Shown piece by piece: positions 1-11,509 of a DNA stretch of 35,581 bases. How positions within the stretch are numbered: the stretch's first letter is position 1; the number at the start of each line of letters is the position of its first letter. Position numbers and translations under genes: made by a program. Source of the stretch: a virus; the IMG/VR virus record IMGVR_UViG_3300047157_000047, positions 1 through 35,581 of that record. One strand, 5' to 3'. Under the pieces are notes generated by a model, which had not been told where the DNA came from, did no database searches, and saw nothing but the letters and a program-made list of their open reading frames with translations.

Positions 1-782
1 TGAAAAAGCACCAGTATTTCCATCATTAGAAGCTCTTATTGAATAAGAGTGTCCAGTTTCTAAATAGTAAAAGTCATTCATATTAAATACTTGACCTTGA
101 GAATGGTTATAACCAATCATAGGCGATTGATGAGTTTGTGTACCAGTTAAACCTGTGTTTGGTCTTTCAGCATATTTACTATCTGTGTCATTATATAAAA
201 ACATTTTAAAATGATTAAAAAGGTGCATAGCCATTGTAATACTAGCCTCATACATACCAGTTGAATTAACTTGAAAAGTATTTGAGCTAGTTGTTCCAAT
301 AATATTATATGGATCAGTCAAACTATTAAAAGGTATCGTAACTCTATCGTGTGCATTTTGATAACCAGCGATGCTGTGCATATCCCCAAAACTTCCAGTA
401 CCATATAGGTATTCAAACCAAGCTACTCCAGTATGGTTTGATGAAACATCTCCCCAAGTAGGATTAGCACTAGCACCTTGAGTTTTTAAGAATTGACCAG
501 AAGTACCAGCAGCTAGTCTAGCAATAGCACTACCGCTATTATAGTAGAGATCGCCTTGAGCTGTACTTCCAATGTTTAATAAGTCTGCGTCTGTTCCATT
601 GTACCAGCAGAGGACATGATCTGCCAATAAGTTCCGTTTGATACTGCGTTACCAGTTGATGCTAATATACAAACATAACTAGATCCACCAGAGCTTACAA
701 CATCATCAACTACATAAGCAGTTCCGTTATTGTAAGGTCCTTTCCAGTTAAATTTGATAGCACCGATATTTACTTGAGCCAT
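1..782 (-). CDS. Tail fibre/tip protein with C1q/TNF-like C-terminus (N-terminal part; gene crosses the window ends)
   Basis: Starts at ATG 780-782 behind a near-perfect Shine-Dalgarno. The first ~60 residues resemble a small carbohydrate-binding-like module (WKGPYNNGTAYVVDDVVSSG). At about 599 the frame breaks (as given, ...SSAGTMEQTQTY stop). One extra A there restores NGTDADLLNIGSTAQGDLYY and an open frame all the way to base 1. The downstream part (GVAWFEYLYG..., VTIPFNSLTD, GMYEASITMAMHLF, YSIRASNDGNTGAFS) looks like the beta-sandwich (C1q/TNF-like) tips seen in marine phage fibres. The frame continues without a break at the other window end (35483-35581). The joined gene is 881 nt, 882 with the missing base, giving 293 aa. 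Role inferred: trimeric receptor-contacting tail tip. Confidence 0.75.
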
Positions 783-788
783 ATTGAA

Positions 789-797
789 ATTCCTCCT
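789..797 (-). promoter_or_regulatory. Strong Shine-Dalgarno for the tail-tip gene
   Basis: On the minus strand the stop codon of the upstream fibre gene (TAA, 797-799) is followed directly by GGAGGAATTTCAATATG. This ideal ribosome-binding site fixes the start of the tail-tip gene at 782. The same GGAGGAAT core recurs before the starts at 23886 (minus) and 27209 (plus), where the spacer AACTAT is also shared. Confidence 0.7.
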
Positions 798-3039
798 TAT
801 ATGGTTGCTATTAAAATGCCATTGCTAATGCTAAAGGTAAAACCAGAAGCACTAAATAAGACATCATCGAAAGAGGCATAAGTTGAACTGTCGATATTGT
901 CTGCACCTTTGTTGGTAGTTGTAACTTGTAAATTGTTTGGACCTGGAGTTGGTGTATTCGCAGTTCCTCCCATATTAGAATGACTTGAACAGTAGTAGTA
1001 AAGAGTAGGAGCTCCAGTCGCTACAACAATCGTTACTTGCGTTGAGCTATTGTGAGTTACACCAGTTGTATATTCTGATCCACTAGCATGAGTACCATTT
1101 GAAGTCGTTGAAAATTTAAAAGGATGAGCTGAAGGATAATTAAATACATAAGTATTACCTTCGTATAATTCTAAAGTATCTTGTTGAACACCATCTATAA
1201 AATATTTATTTGAACCACCAACTGAAACTACTGTTACAGTTTTAACTAAAGTTGAGCCAACAAAAGATTTTTTAAATCCATAAACTTCTGCTGAACTAGC
1301 AGAGCCTGGTTGAAATCTTGAGTTTCCAGAATTATAAACTAATACTTGTCCATCACTAACACCACCAGTAGTTACATCTGTTAAATCATTTACTGAAATA
1401 TTTGATAAGCTAAAAGTTCCAAAAGTTACTATCTCAAGAGTATCATTAAGATTTGCTCCGCTTGCCAAAACAACAGAAGTTCCATTCGTTGCAGTTACAT
1501 CTGTTCCAGCAACAAGCTTAACTCCGTTTAAATATATATCTGCAAATAGAACTCCTCCAGCCACATCGTAAGCCAAAGTATTACTGTTAGCATCGCTTCC
1601 AGAAAAAGTAGTTTGATTAGCAGTAGCAGTATATTTAAACCTGGCAGTCGTTCCATTAACGGATGAGCCAGCAAGAGCAAACGATGATCCATCGTAAATT
1701 TTTAATTTATTTGCTGTGCTATCGTACCAAAGATCTCCATTGAATTTAGTGAACTTGTCGGAGCATTAGCTGATATTCTATAAACTTCTGCAAAATTATT
1801 TACTGAAGTTAAATTATTATTTACATTCGTTACTGCTCCACTAGCAGCAGCTAAAGATGATAATCCAGAAATTCCAGCAAGAGTATTAATATTTGTAGCA
1901 TTTGAATTTACACTTGAGACAGCAGCCGAAATATTATTAACACCAGTAACAGCAGCTTGAATACCAGAGACAACATTTACATGAGCTTGATTAGTTGAAG
2001 TTAAAGTTAATTGTCTCCATTGAGTATTAGTCAAGTCATAGACTTTCATAATATCATTTGCTGTATCAAAATAAATTGCTCCATCCACTAAAGCATTTCC
2101 ATCATTATCAACAGAAGGATCAGAAGATTTAGCTCCTAGAAATCTGTCATCAAAAGTATCAAGAGCAGCTTCAGCAGCAGCTTGAGCAACTACAGCAGCA
2201 TTCTTGGCAGTCGTTGCTTCAGATGCTTTAGTCGTTGCAGTTGAAGCCGATGTCGATGCTTCAGAGGCTTTTGTAGTAGCAGTAGAAGCAGAAGAGGCAG
2301 CAGCAGTAGCAGAAGAGGCGGCAGCAGTCGCAGAGGATGCAGCAGCAGTTTGAGCTGTTGTTGCAGATGCAGCATCAACTAATAGATCCCATTTTGCACT
2401 ATCGGTGTTAGTTGTTAATGGTTGAGATCCACTTGAAGTGTGAACTGTGTTAGCCATGAAAATATTATTGGTAGAGGTATCTTTAACAATATCTCTAATG
2501 GCATAAGATGTTGAAGCGGACCAGTTTCCTCTGTTAGTTCCAATCTCACTTGTAACAGCTAGCTCTCCAGTATTATCAAAACCTAAAACTTTTCCAGCTC
2601 TGTTTGTTGCATCGATTGTAAATTCAGTCGATGACATTGTATTCGTTCTTGATAGTTTTAAAGATCTATCAATCTGTTCTTGTAACTCTTGAGTAATAGC
2701 AATCGCTTTATCATGTGCTGTTTCAATAGTATCAGCACTCATTGGATCATTATCAATTAGATCCATTGCTTGAGTTTGTGCAGTAACTCTTCTTAAAATA
2801 ACTGTTTCGCCAGATGCTGGTATATGACCAGATTGGAAAGTTACAGCTCCACCTCCAGCATTTCCAACATTAGAAATAGTATAATGAGAAGATAAAGTTT
2901 TTACAGTTTCAGTTCCACTAGAAGATCTAATGATAACTTGCATCTCACTTTCAGCACTAATTTTAAAAGTATAATTAAAAGCTGTTGTAGATCCATTTCC
3001 ATTGTAGGAATTTTTTATTGTAGTAGTTGATATAGTCAT
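797..3039 (-). CDS. Tail fibre protein, T7-fibre-like N-terminus, Ala/Ser-rich stalk, cupredoxin-like domain
   Basis: Read as one ~747-aa protein with a single frameshift near 1738; adding one A in the AATGG run gives SLNSNGDLWYDSTANKL, and 2243+1 nt is divisible by three. The N-terminus (MTISTTTIKNSYNGNGSTTAFNYTF... VILRRVTAQTQ) matches the tail-fibre N-terminal domain of T7-like phages that docks to the tail. Residues ~222-285 (bases ~2190-2380) are an Ala/Ser/Thr repeat stalk. The C-terminal half holds a cupredoxin-like unit (bases ~940-1210) with HPFKFS and YYYCSSHSNMGG. The gene starts 1 nt after the stop of the large virion protein at 3041. It probably forms the main fibre. Confidence 0.8.
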
Positions 3040-3040
3040 A

Positions 3041-6000
3041 TTATTGTAGGTCCTTTAGGTCTCCTTGTTTTTTCATCCATTTTTCGGTTGCTTGTATTTC
3101 TGCTCTTGCTTCAATCGCTGCATAAAGATCAGTATTTTTAAAATCTTCTTTTGCGTTTAATCTTTGCTGTCTCAACAGCATCTTTGAAGCTTTCTAATTT
3201 TGCTGTTTTATCTACTTCGTTTTTGTAATCAGCTGAATTAATTAATTCTGTAAGATCTGCTCTAATATGATTTCCAACTAGATAAGCATAAACAGCATAT
3301 TCTTTTTCTTTCAATGGAACATTAACTTGAATGCCATAATCTAGTTCAGCAGCTAACTCTTCATTTTCAATAGAGTAGGCTGTAACCATCATTTTTTTTC
3401 TTGGTTTAATTGGACTGTAACCAACCTTTGCAGCTTCAACATTTACTGGATGCTCTTCCATAGAAGATACAAAACCAAATTTTGGAACTGCTAATCCTAA
3501 CCAATCTCTATCTATAAATAGATCGTTTTCCAAACCAGGTATATTTTTTCGGATCATTGATAAAAACTCTATATTTAGTTTTCTAAAATCATCCTTATTA
3601 ACTAAACCATAATTTTCTGTTTCAATTTTTTCTGATCCAAGATCATCAAAGTATGAAAGCAACATTGTAAAAGGAACCATTCCACTAATAATTCTTTTTA
3701 CCTTCTTTTGCTATAACTTCACTTTTGGTATTGCTCATCTTCATATTAGAAACAAGATCTGATAATCTTCCAGCACCATTAAGAACTGTTGTATTTAAAA
3801 GATTGTCTCCAAAAGACACAGCATAAGCAGTTAAAAAATCGTAAAATTCTTTATGAATATTTTCCCATCCAGAAAAATCTTCTTGCATATTATTAATGAT
3901 AGCTCCTATATCAGCTGCCATTGCTGCTAAGCATAATAGCTGGCTCAAAACCATTTAAACTTACTTGAAGTTTAGATCCAGTAAGACCAGTTAATTCTTG
4001 TATCTCATCTGATAAAAAATTATGAAATCTAAAAGATTTAGGTTGCTTGTTTGCAGCCTTTTTTTAATTCGTATTTTTTTCTTCCTCTTACATCTGGATC
4101 TGATCCATGAAATACACCAAAATAACCTAATGGTACAAAGGTTGCCATAAAAGCCCATCCCATAACTGATTTAGCTTTTGCTATTTCAGCATCTGCTCCA
4201 CCTTTTTTTAAAGCATCTCTATGACTTCTTAAAATTCTATTAGCACCAGGAGATCTTTCTAAAACTGCACCAGTATATTTCCTGGAGTTCTCAAGAAAGT
4301 AAAATATTGAGAAGATATAATTGTTATTGGATTTAAAGCTTTAACATTTTTTAAATTTTGTACAGCACCAGTTAAGTCTCCAACAACATCATTTCTTTTG
4401 CTTAATGGTGTTTGAAAAGTTCTTCTTAATGCAGCTTCATAAGCAAGCTTTGTCATTTGCTCATCTGGATTAGTAACTAAAGCTGCTAAATAATCTGCTC
4501 CTTTACTTCTATTTAGATTACCCATCTTAATTTGTTTTAAAGTATCTCTAAAAGCTAAAGCATAAAGTTCACTTTGATATGCAGAGTTTTTAAAATAGTT
4601 ATCTGCATTCTGTAAAAATTTATAAGGCAGTCTATCAATAGTTAAATTCTTCCGCTAACATCTATAAACTTTCCTAGTACACTTTTATTATCAACTCCAA
4701 AAGCATCTGAAGAAAAAGCATTAACTGGACTTTCAAATTTAGTTCCAGCAATTTGACTTTCTACACCTGGAGCATTCTTATAAGTTTTTAATGGATTAGA
4801 AGCTAAAGGTTTTACTGATTTCCATTTTTGACTAAATGCTCTGAACATATTAGTTGCTGCAAGATGTTCTCCAAAAGCAGCAGCCACATCTTCGTATTCA
4901 GCAACACTATCGATAGTTTTACCGCCATACATTCTAGCAGCAATCTTTCTTTCAGATCTTTCCATTGCTTTATAGATCCAGTTACCACCAATGTTTTTGA
5001 CATGTGTCATTGGACCAATCAAAATATTGTTTAAGAATATTTCAACTAAAGCATCTGAAGTTTTTGAGCCAAAACTTTTTTCTGCAAATTTAATCTTATT
5101 TACTAGACCAGGAGTTTCTCCATATAATTCAGCAATCTTTATAATTTGCTCTTTACCTCCTAAATTCATTAGGATGTTTTTTCTATTTAACTGATCTAAA
5201 TTAATGTTCTTAATTATACTGGTGTTATTAGGCTCTTTCATAATGTTAAGAGCTCTAGCTGTTTCTGTTTGAACACCTTTATAAATTTTAGTTAGTTCAG
5301 CAGTTAAAGCATGCTGTTGAGCAAACTCTAAAGCATTCTTACTATTATCTCCGCCTTCAGATAATAATTTAGTTCTTAATGCTTGTAACTTTTGATGCTG
5401 TGTAATTAATAAATTCTTTGCTGCTTTTATTTCATGTGCATTTAAAGCAGATCCAGGTCTTAATTTTAAAAGATTAGCAGTTAAAGTATCTGCATTATCA
5501 ACACCTAATAAAGTTGCTAGTTCGTTTGTTTCTTTCCAAGATACAACACCTCTAGTTTGTTTCTTAATACTTTTAGAATATTGATTACCAAGAACTCTAA
5601 TACCAGCTAATACATCATCACTACTATTAATTTTATTAAAATTTAAAATATCACTTTCGTTACCATCTAAATTAGCTTTCTTTAAAATTTCTTCTTCTTC
5701 AGTTAAGAAATCATCAACTGCTTTTTTAGATGATGACTTTGGAGGCGAAACTTTATAATTAACTTTTTTAGGCTGTAAGTTAGGAGCAACAGTAGAAGTT
5801 TTAACACTTAAATAATCATCTCCTCTACTTATAGTTTCTATTGCCTTTGCTTCTCCAGATTGTATCTTTTCAATTTTACCTTGAGCTTCTTCTAATAAAG
5901 TTTTGCTTTCTTGTTTTGTAAATTTTTCTGTACCTATTGGAAACTCTTTTGGTTTTACCTTACTTTTTCCAATGGCATTAATTATAGCTTTAACTACCAT
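3041..6000 (-). CDS. Large internal virion (ejected) protein, ~985 aa, frameshifted
   Basis: Fragments 6000-4642, 4525-4259, 3954-3685 and 3680-3138 join into one protein. Linking frames give for example KFIDVSGRNLTIDRLPYK at ~4655, NIYTGAVLERSPGANRI at ~4270, AANKQPKSFRFHNFLSDE at ~4065, and INAKEDFKNTDLYAAIEA before the stop at 3041. About six indels are implied. The middle segment (NILIGPMTHVKNIGGNWIYKAMERSERKIAAR) resembles helical segments of phage 'large polyvalent protein' and ejection-protein families. It starts with a good SD (AGGAA) and sits between the other large virion protein and the fibre, the place of T7 gp16. No lytic transglycosylase motif was recognised. Role as a DNA-ejection protein is inferred from position and size. 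Confidence 0.6.
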
Positions 6001-6058
6001 GTTTTTTTATTCCTGTGATTTTTGAAAATAAATATTTGAAGCTATTTATTTATTACTA

Positions 6059-8919
6059 TTAATTTGTCGTTTGTGAAATACTATTGTTTTCCATACTATC
6101 CGATACTGCTTGAGCTCCCCAGTATGATAAACTCACTCCACCAAGTAATTCAAACAGAGGTTGACTTGAACTTGTAACTCCAGTTTTCATCTCATCTGAT
6201 AATTCTAAAATTGTAACTGGCATATCTTTATTTTGTCCAATGATTGGTTTTATTAAAAAATTATCATCATAAACTTTAGCATTCCATTTCTTGGCATACT
6301 TCTTCATGTAGCTTGGAATAGTTTTGTCATATAATCTAAACTTACCAGCTCCAGTTCCAGTTACTTCAGTTTTCTCAAAAACTTTTAAAGCTTTTATCAG
6401 TATCATCTGCTTGTAAAATAAGCTTTTGTTGTATTTCTGCTAAATTATTTTCTCAGATACATCTTTTGATAAATTTCTAAAATTTTCAAAGAAGCTTTCA
6501 TCTCCAGGAACACCATAAATAGTTCTTTCAATTTAACTTTTTTGCCATTTTCATCATTTAAACGAATAAAAAATCCTTTGCTATTTACAACACCATCCAT
6601 ATCTACTTCGCCTTCCATTTTATTTATAACCATAGGCTCAACATCTACTGATTTTATTTTAAGAATTGATTTACCATATCTATTAGCAGCCAAATCTCCT
6701 TTAGGAATTGCAATAGCATCAAAGCCATTATCAGCAGCATATCTAGTTAATCTTTTAATAGTGAACTCATACCAATTATTTTTAAATGGAAAGTCTTTTA
6801 ATACTTTATCTCCATAAGCAATGCCTTCATTGTCCACATATCTAACCTTTCTATTACTTGCAAATAAATCATTGTTTTGATGCTTGTAATAAATCTGATT
6901 GCATTTCTTCAACAGCTAAAACCTTTTTACCATTAGGTAATATTCTTGTTTTAAATCTTACATGAGCAAACTCATTTGATTGATTAAAATGATTTGGAGA
7001 TTTATAATCAATAGCAGTTTTAACTTCTTGTTTTAACTTTATTGCCAGCAAGTGTTCCAAACTCTCCTTCAAGTATTGCTGGAATATCTCCATCTTTATT
7101 TTTTATTTTAAATACTAACTCTGTATAATCATCTCCACCAGGAGACAGTATATTTTTCAAATACTGTATTATTACCTTTGTCCATTCTATATTTATTAAA
7201 ATTTCTTATGTCATCCTCTATAACAAATCTTTCTAGTTCAAGAGGCTTCATTTCATACTTTGTTAATACTGTATATTCGTTAGGTAAATTACTTAATGCT
7301 TCTTCTGTAACAATATAGCTTTCTGTTTTTTGTCCATTAGCTCTTACAAAAGTTAAATCATTTGTCCAAGATGGCAATGGTTTTGGAACTTCAATAAGAA
7401 TACCAGTATATTTTCCAGTTGTTTTATTTAACCAGCCAGCATTATCTAAAAGTTTTTCAAGAGTATTCCATTTTGTTCCAGTTCCCATAATTTCAACAAA
7501 ATCATCCATACCTTCAATTAATGGATTTCTTGTTAAAGATGAAAAATCTTGAGGAATATTTACAGCATCATCTACGACCACTCTATCTAGGCTATCAGAT
7601 CTTGATCCATAGTTAGTAAAATTAACATTATATTTGTCATAGTTAGGAGTTACACCATCTGCTAGATCACTATCTCTCCATCTAGTTTCATAATCATCAA
7701 CTGTTTGTCTTAATTCAGATGATAATCCAGATTGACTTTTACTTGATAGTTTAACTTCAGAGACATCAATTTTATTTGCATTGATGTATTCTAAAACTTC
7801 ATCTTTACTTACTTTCTTTTTACCTTTTAAAAATCCTTCCAGGTCCATCCATTTAAGTTCAGAAGCTTTAACACCAGATGTATTTTTAATTGTATTAAAT
7901 ATTTGTTCTCCACTTGCAACTGTTGGAATTTTATCTGCTGCATCTACAACAGCTGATTTAAACATTGGAGCACTATCAACAGCTTTTAAAATACTTTTAA
8001 TAGGAGATCCTTCAGCTTCATTGTCAGCAGTCATACCAACAACAGCAGCAGTTGATCCAGTTACTGTTGAGAATTTAGGAAGATATTGCTTCATAAATTT
8101 AAACGCATCTATAATGCCTGGAATAGCAGTTCCAAAAGTTCCATATTCTAATGCCTGGTGTACTTCATCTGCTATCTTATCAGCTGGAGTATCTGGTAGT
8201 ATTCCAATTAATCTTTTAAGTTCTTGAACATCTTTTTGAAAAGGAGCAAAGTAAGTTTTATCTCCATCTCTATCTACATTCTCTACACCAACTGCACCAA
8301 AGGCAGCTGAAAGAAAGAATGCTGGATATTTAGGAACACCAGCTTTTCTCATCATATTATAAGCTGGAATAGAGTAGGCACTATCTTGAACAACAAGACT
8401 TAATATATCTTTTACCCATCCATTATCTTTTTGTTTATCAAATAAGTGTTGTCTGTACTCTCCAAGATTATCTGAAAAATGTTTTGCAACTCGCATAACA
8501 TCTCCTTCAGTTTCTTGATTAAAAAATTCTTTAGGTAAAGCAGTTGCGATAGGAGCACTCTCAAACATCTTGTAAGCAAGAGGCATTAGATTAACCGCAA
8601 CATCTGCACCATTAACAGCTGCAAGCTGCATGCTAGTTAAAAAATCTTCAGTTTCATTTGTTAAAATATTTCCAAAAGTCTCAAGATAATCTTTAGCAGT
8701 AGATGCAACAGATGTAGCATTCTCTTCTACAAATTTTGTTTTATCACTTTCAGAATTAAAAACTGGAAAATCTATTGGCTCAATATTTTCTGTATTCTCA
8801 TATCCTTCAAGAACAGAAGTATCTTTATTATTATCTTTTAATAATTTGTAAGCATCGCTATCTCTAACTGATCTTTTGTTAAAGTCTGGCAAATAAACAT
8901 TATCTATTAAATCATTCAT
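6059..8919 (-). CDS. Large internal virion protein with conserved 'EiQSD' phage/plasmid domain, ~953 aa, frameshifted
   Basis: The first 590 residues are open (8919-7129): helical, with transmembrane-like Ala-rich stretches (AAVVGMTADNEA). The frame then breaks at ~7135 (YTVS-PGGDDYTELVF), ~7040, ~6895, ~6530 and ~6430. The joined C-terminal domain has the pattern PGGxxYxE...NEFAHVRFKTRILPNGKK-LAVEEMQSD...PFKNNWYEFTIKRLTRYA...DAIAIPKGD...YDKTIPSYMKKY. This matches a domain recurring in phage and plasmid giant polyvalent proteins (NVlAHvR, EiQSD), whose biochemical function I do not know. It lies between a gp15-like protein and the other large virion protein, so it is probably packaged and ejected. 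Confidence 0.6.
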
Positions 8920-8920
8920 A

Positions 8921-10594
8921 TTAATCTATATTTTTAATTGTAAATTTACTTGTATGAGCTCCATCTTTTGTAGCCCAGGTAAATTTTTCTGTATTGTCTT
9001 TTCCTGGAGCAACACTCATTCTAATTGTAAGAACATCTCTTACAAAATTTATTTGATCTAAATCGTCAATTAATTTTTTAGCATCGAAAGATGATTTGTT
9101 TGAAGTTTCAAATCTTTCTAAAACTTGTTTTGCAACATTATCAAAATAAGAAGTGTCTGCTAATGCTGTATTCCAATTAACACCTTTAACTGGAAAAGGT
9201 AATGTATTTAAAGTTGGAATATGGTCCTCGTTAAAATCTTCTTCAAGAACTGATAAGTAAGCATTCTCTGGAGACATACCATCTAAAACTTTTGCGTTAT
9301 AACTTTGTAAAATAAATTGTTCTTTATTAGCAATCGCTGCTGAAAGAGCTTGACCTTTAGCACCTTTAACAGTTGAGATGTTTCTTATGTTTGCATTAAT
9401 TAATTTTGAATAAAATTTGTAATCTCTATGACTTTCAAAATCTGATTTAGATTTATCGACTAAAGCATTAAATTGACTAATATCACTCATAGCCATATTT
9501 TTAAGAATATTGTTATCTGTTATGTATGACTTCTTAATATCGTCTAATGCTTGAATAGTTTTTGCTGAATGAAGTTGAGTAGTAATTGCCATATATATTT
9601 CATTATCAGTCATTCCATCTTGAGCATCTTCAGTTATAAAATCTGAAATCTTAACAAACATAGCCTCATTAATGATGCCATTTTCATACATTTGATAAAC
9701 CTCATTAATAGTAGGCATTTCATTTTTAGCATCTGCATCGGTAGTATTTTTTTGAAACTTATCAATTCTTAATAAGACTTCGGTAAATGCACCAATTTGA
9801 GTTTCTTGATCTTGTAGATCTATTAATCTTTCTTTTCTTTCTCCATCAACTCTTTTGGATATTAAAGCTGTCTTTGCTTTAAATACATATTCTTTAGCAG
9901 CATCTGCACCAACAGCTTCAATTAAAGCTTCCTGGTTTTGTAAAATTTCTTTTGGATTGATTTGAAGATTAACATTTAATAATAAATTGTTTTTAATTTT
10001 AGTTTTAGCTTTAACTAATGTTTGAAATTCTTTCTCGCCAATATAACCAGCAGCAGCTTTGTTATTAATTAATTTTTCAAAAGCAATAGTACCAATAGCC
10101 ATCTCTGCCTGGTCCTTACTAATCATTTGACTAATTGCTATATCAAAACTTTCTCCTAATCCTACTGTAAAATCTTCAATATTATTTTCTACAATTTGAC
10201 TATTTAGTTTTGGAACTAATAAAGAAGCTTTTTCTGCAAGCTTACTTTTTAATAATCTTTGAACTGGAATACTTTGACCATTAAGAAAATTCTTAAAATT
10301 ACTTGGCTCTAAATCTTTTATTAATTTGTTTGGAGCATCAACATCTCTACTTTCTTTATATTTAGAATATTTTTTATCTATTTCTAAAGATAAAGCTGGT
10401 AATGCTTTATTATAATTATTTGTATCTTCAATAGCATACATATCCTTCTGAATAGATGCGATTGACTTTGCAACATCTGTTATAGCTGCACCTCTTTGAG
10501 TTGCTAAAGAAAATGGTAATGCAAGAGCAGATGTTCTTGGAGTATTACTATCTTTAATATTAGCTTTACTATTAAATATTTCTAACTTTGCCAT
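8921..10594 (-). CDS. Internal virion protein, T7 gp15-like position, 557 aa
   Basis: Intact ORF. Its start overlaps the stop of the upstream gp14-like gene as TAATG (10592-10596). It is predicted almost entirely alpha-helical, rich in Lys, Ala, Ile and Asn, with no cysteine-based or catalytic motif seen. T7-like phages carry gp14, gp15 and gp16 in this order after the nozzle and gp13 genes. The length and helical character fit a gp15-type protein that forms the periplasmic ejection conduit. The call rests on order and composition, not on a recognised motif. Confidence 0.6.
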   Translation of the reverse strand: MAKLEIFNSKANIKDSNTPRTSALALPFSLATQRGAAITDVAKSIASIQKDMYAIEDTNNYNKALPALSLEIDKKYSKYKESRDVDAPNKLIKDLEPSNFKNFLNGQSIPVQRLLKSKLAEKASLLVPKLNSQIVENNIEDFTVGLGESFDIAISQMISKDQAEMAIGTIAFEKLINNKAAAGYIGEKEFQTLVKAKTKIKNNLLLNVNLQINPKEILQNQEALIEAVGADAAKEYVFKAKTALISKRVDGERKERLIDLQDQETQIGAFTEVLLRIDKFQKNTTDADAKNEMPTINEVYQMYENGIINEAMFVKISDFITEDAQDGMTDNEIYMAITTQLHSAKTIQALDDIKKSYITDNNILKNMAMSDISQFNALVDKSKSDFESHRDYKFYSKLINANIRNISTVKGAKGQALSAAIANKEQFILQSYNAKVLDGMSPENAYLSVLEEDFNEDHIPTLNTLPFPVKGVNWNTALADTSYFDNVAKQVLERFETSNKSSFDAKKLIDDLDQINFVRDVLTIRMSVAPGKDNTEKFTWATKDGAHTSKFTIKNID

Positions 10595-11064
10595 TATACG
10601 ATTACTAATCTTCCAGCTCTTTGAGAAGCAGATCCCATAGTTAATAAACTTCCAGCAGCTTTCATATATTCTGTATTAGCTGTCATCTTACCTTTAAACT
10701 CTTCGCCTCTACCTCTAGCTTCAATTAGAAGAGATTGATTAATCATATCTGTTACAGCAACTTTAGAATTATAATCTGCTATTGCTACATCAAAAGATTG
10801 TAACTGTTTATTTTTAATGGCAACAAACATTGGAGTTGTTCCAGCTCTCATTTCTGCACCAGATCTTAAAGACTTAACAAAGAAATCTGAAAACTGTTGA
10901 TCTTGTTGATCTAGTAATCTTGGCTTCTCAACTGTTTCATATACTTTTTGTTTTACAGCTGCTTTTTTTCTTTCGTATTGTGCTTCTTGATAAGCAACAC
11001 TTGCATTGTATTTACCGATTGCTTTTGCTGAACTAGCAGCAGCTAAATTACCTATGAAACTCAT
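10594..11064 (-). CDS. Internal virion protein, T7 gp14-like position
   Basis: I take the start at ATG 11062-11064 (MSFIGNLAAASSAKAIGKYN). The frame is open 14 codons further, but those overlap the gp13-like gene. It is small (156 aa), Ala/Gln/Lys-rich and helical (VAYQEAQYERKKAAVKQKVYE, broken by LDQQDQQF), with a C-terminal Gly/Ser/Ala segment (KAAGSLLTMGSASQRAG). T7 gp14 is a similar-sized ejected protein that forms the outer-membrane pore. It overlaps the upstream gene by 17 nt and the downstream gene by the TAATG junction, suggesting translational coupling. Confidence 0.6.
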   Translation of the reverse strand: MSFIGNLAAASSAKAIGKYNASVAYQEAQYERKKAAVKQKVYETVEKPRLLDQQDQQFSDFFVKSLRSGAEMRAGTTPMFVAIKNKQLQSFDVAIADYNSKVAVTDMINQSLLIEARGRGEEFKGKMTANTEYMKAAGSLLTMGSASQRAGRLVIV

Positions 11065-11509
11065 ATATCTTTGCCATCCTATAATAGTTAGTTTGGTCTG
11101 GACCATACTTGGTCATCAAACCTTCATTTTTTAAACCAAGCCATTCGGCAAACCGAACACCAGTTATAAATTCTTCTTTGACTGCTGTTTGCAATCTCCA
11201 AACTTCGTTGTTCTTACAGAGATAATCTAATCTTCTCTTGACCGCAGAAGCTGCTTTAATTTTGTAATCATGAACTCCTTTACTTGCCATAACCCAACCT
11301 TCAGCAACTCCATCCCAAAGAGGAATAATGCCACCAGAAATGATAGGATTATTGTCAGCCAATAAAGTGAATGAAAGACCAAACACTTTAGTATCAATTC
11401 TAGTTTCTGTATAACTCGCATCAATATCCATTAGTTTATGGTTTAATCCAAACTCAACCATCTCATCGCCATGATGTCTTTCGTAAGGAACTATTTTAAA
11501 ATTAGCCAT
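11048..11509 (-). CDS. T7 gp13-like (GNAT-fold-like) virion assembly protein, 153 aa
   Basis: Intact. The sequence pattern (KIVPYERHHGDEM near the N-terminus, GWVMASKGV at mid-protein, then LDYLCKNNEVWRLQTAV and ITGVRFAEWLGLKNEGLMTKYG near the end) is that of the phage Gp13 family, which has an acetyltransferase-like fold: a central substrate strand and a terminal FaewLGF-type motif. In T7, gp13 is needed for internal-core assembly, and no acetyl transfer is established. The start ATGGCTAA overlaps the nozzle stop by 8 nt. Sits exactly between nozzle and gp14-like genes, as in T7. Confidence 0.7.
   Translation of the reverse strand: MANFKIVPYERHHGDEMVEFGLNHKLMDIDASYTETRIDTKVFGLSFTLLADNNPIISGGIIPLWDGVAEGWVMASKGVHDYKIKAASAVKRRLDYLCKNNEVWRLQTAVKEEFITGVRFAEWLGLKNEGLMTKYGPDQTNYYRMAKIYEFHR

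Noticed and set aside
2190-2378. Leu-rich minus ORF, apparently a membrane or leucine-zipper protein
   Set aside because: Shadow of the Ala/Ser repeat stalk of the tail fibre read in another frame (GCA repeats give CAG/CTG-type codons).
4828-5194. Two plus-strand ORFs inside the large virion protein gene
   Set aside because: Antisense shadows within a well-formed minus-strand gene; no SD and no coherent operon.
3041-8919. Lytic transglycosylase domain as in T7 gp16
   Set aside because: I looked for a catalytic Glu with the usual SLT surroundings (ES.fn, GlmQ, N...G..YL) in the joined frames and did not find it.
11227-11424. Minus ORF nested in the gp13-like gene
   Set aside because: Out-of-frame shadow of a conserved protein.
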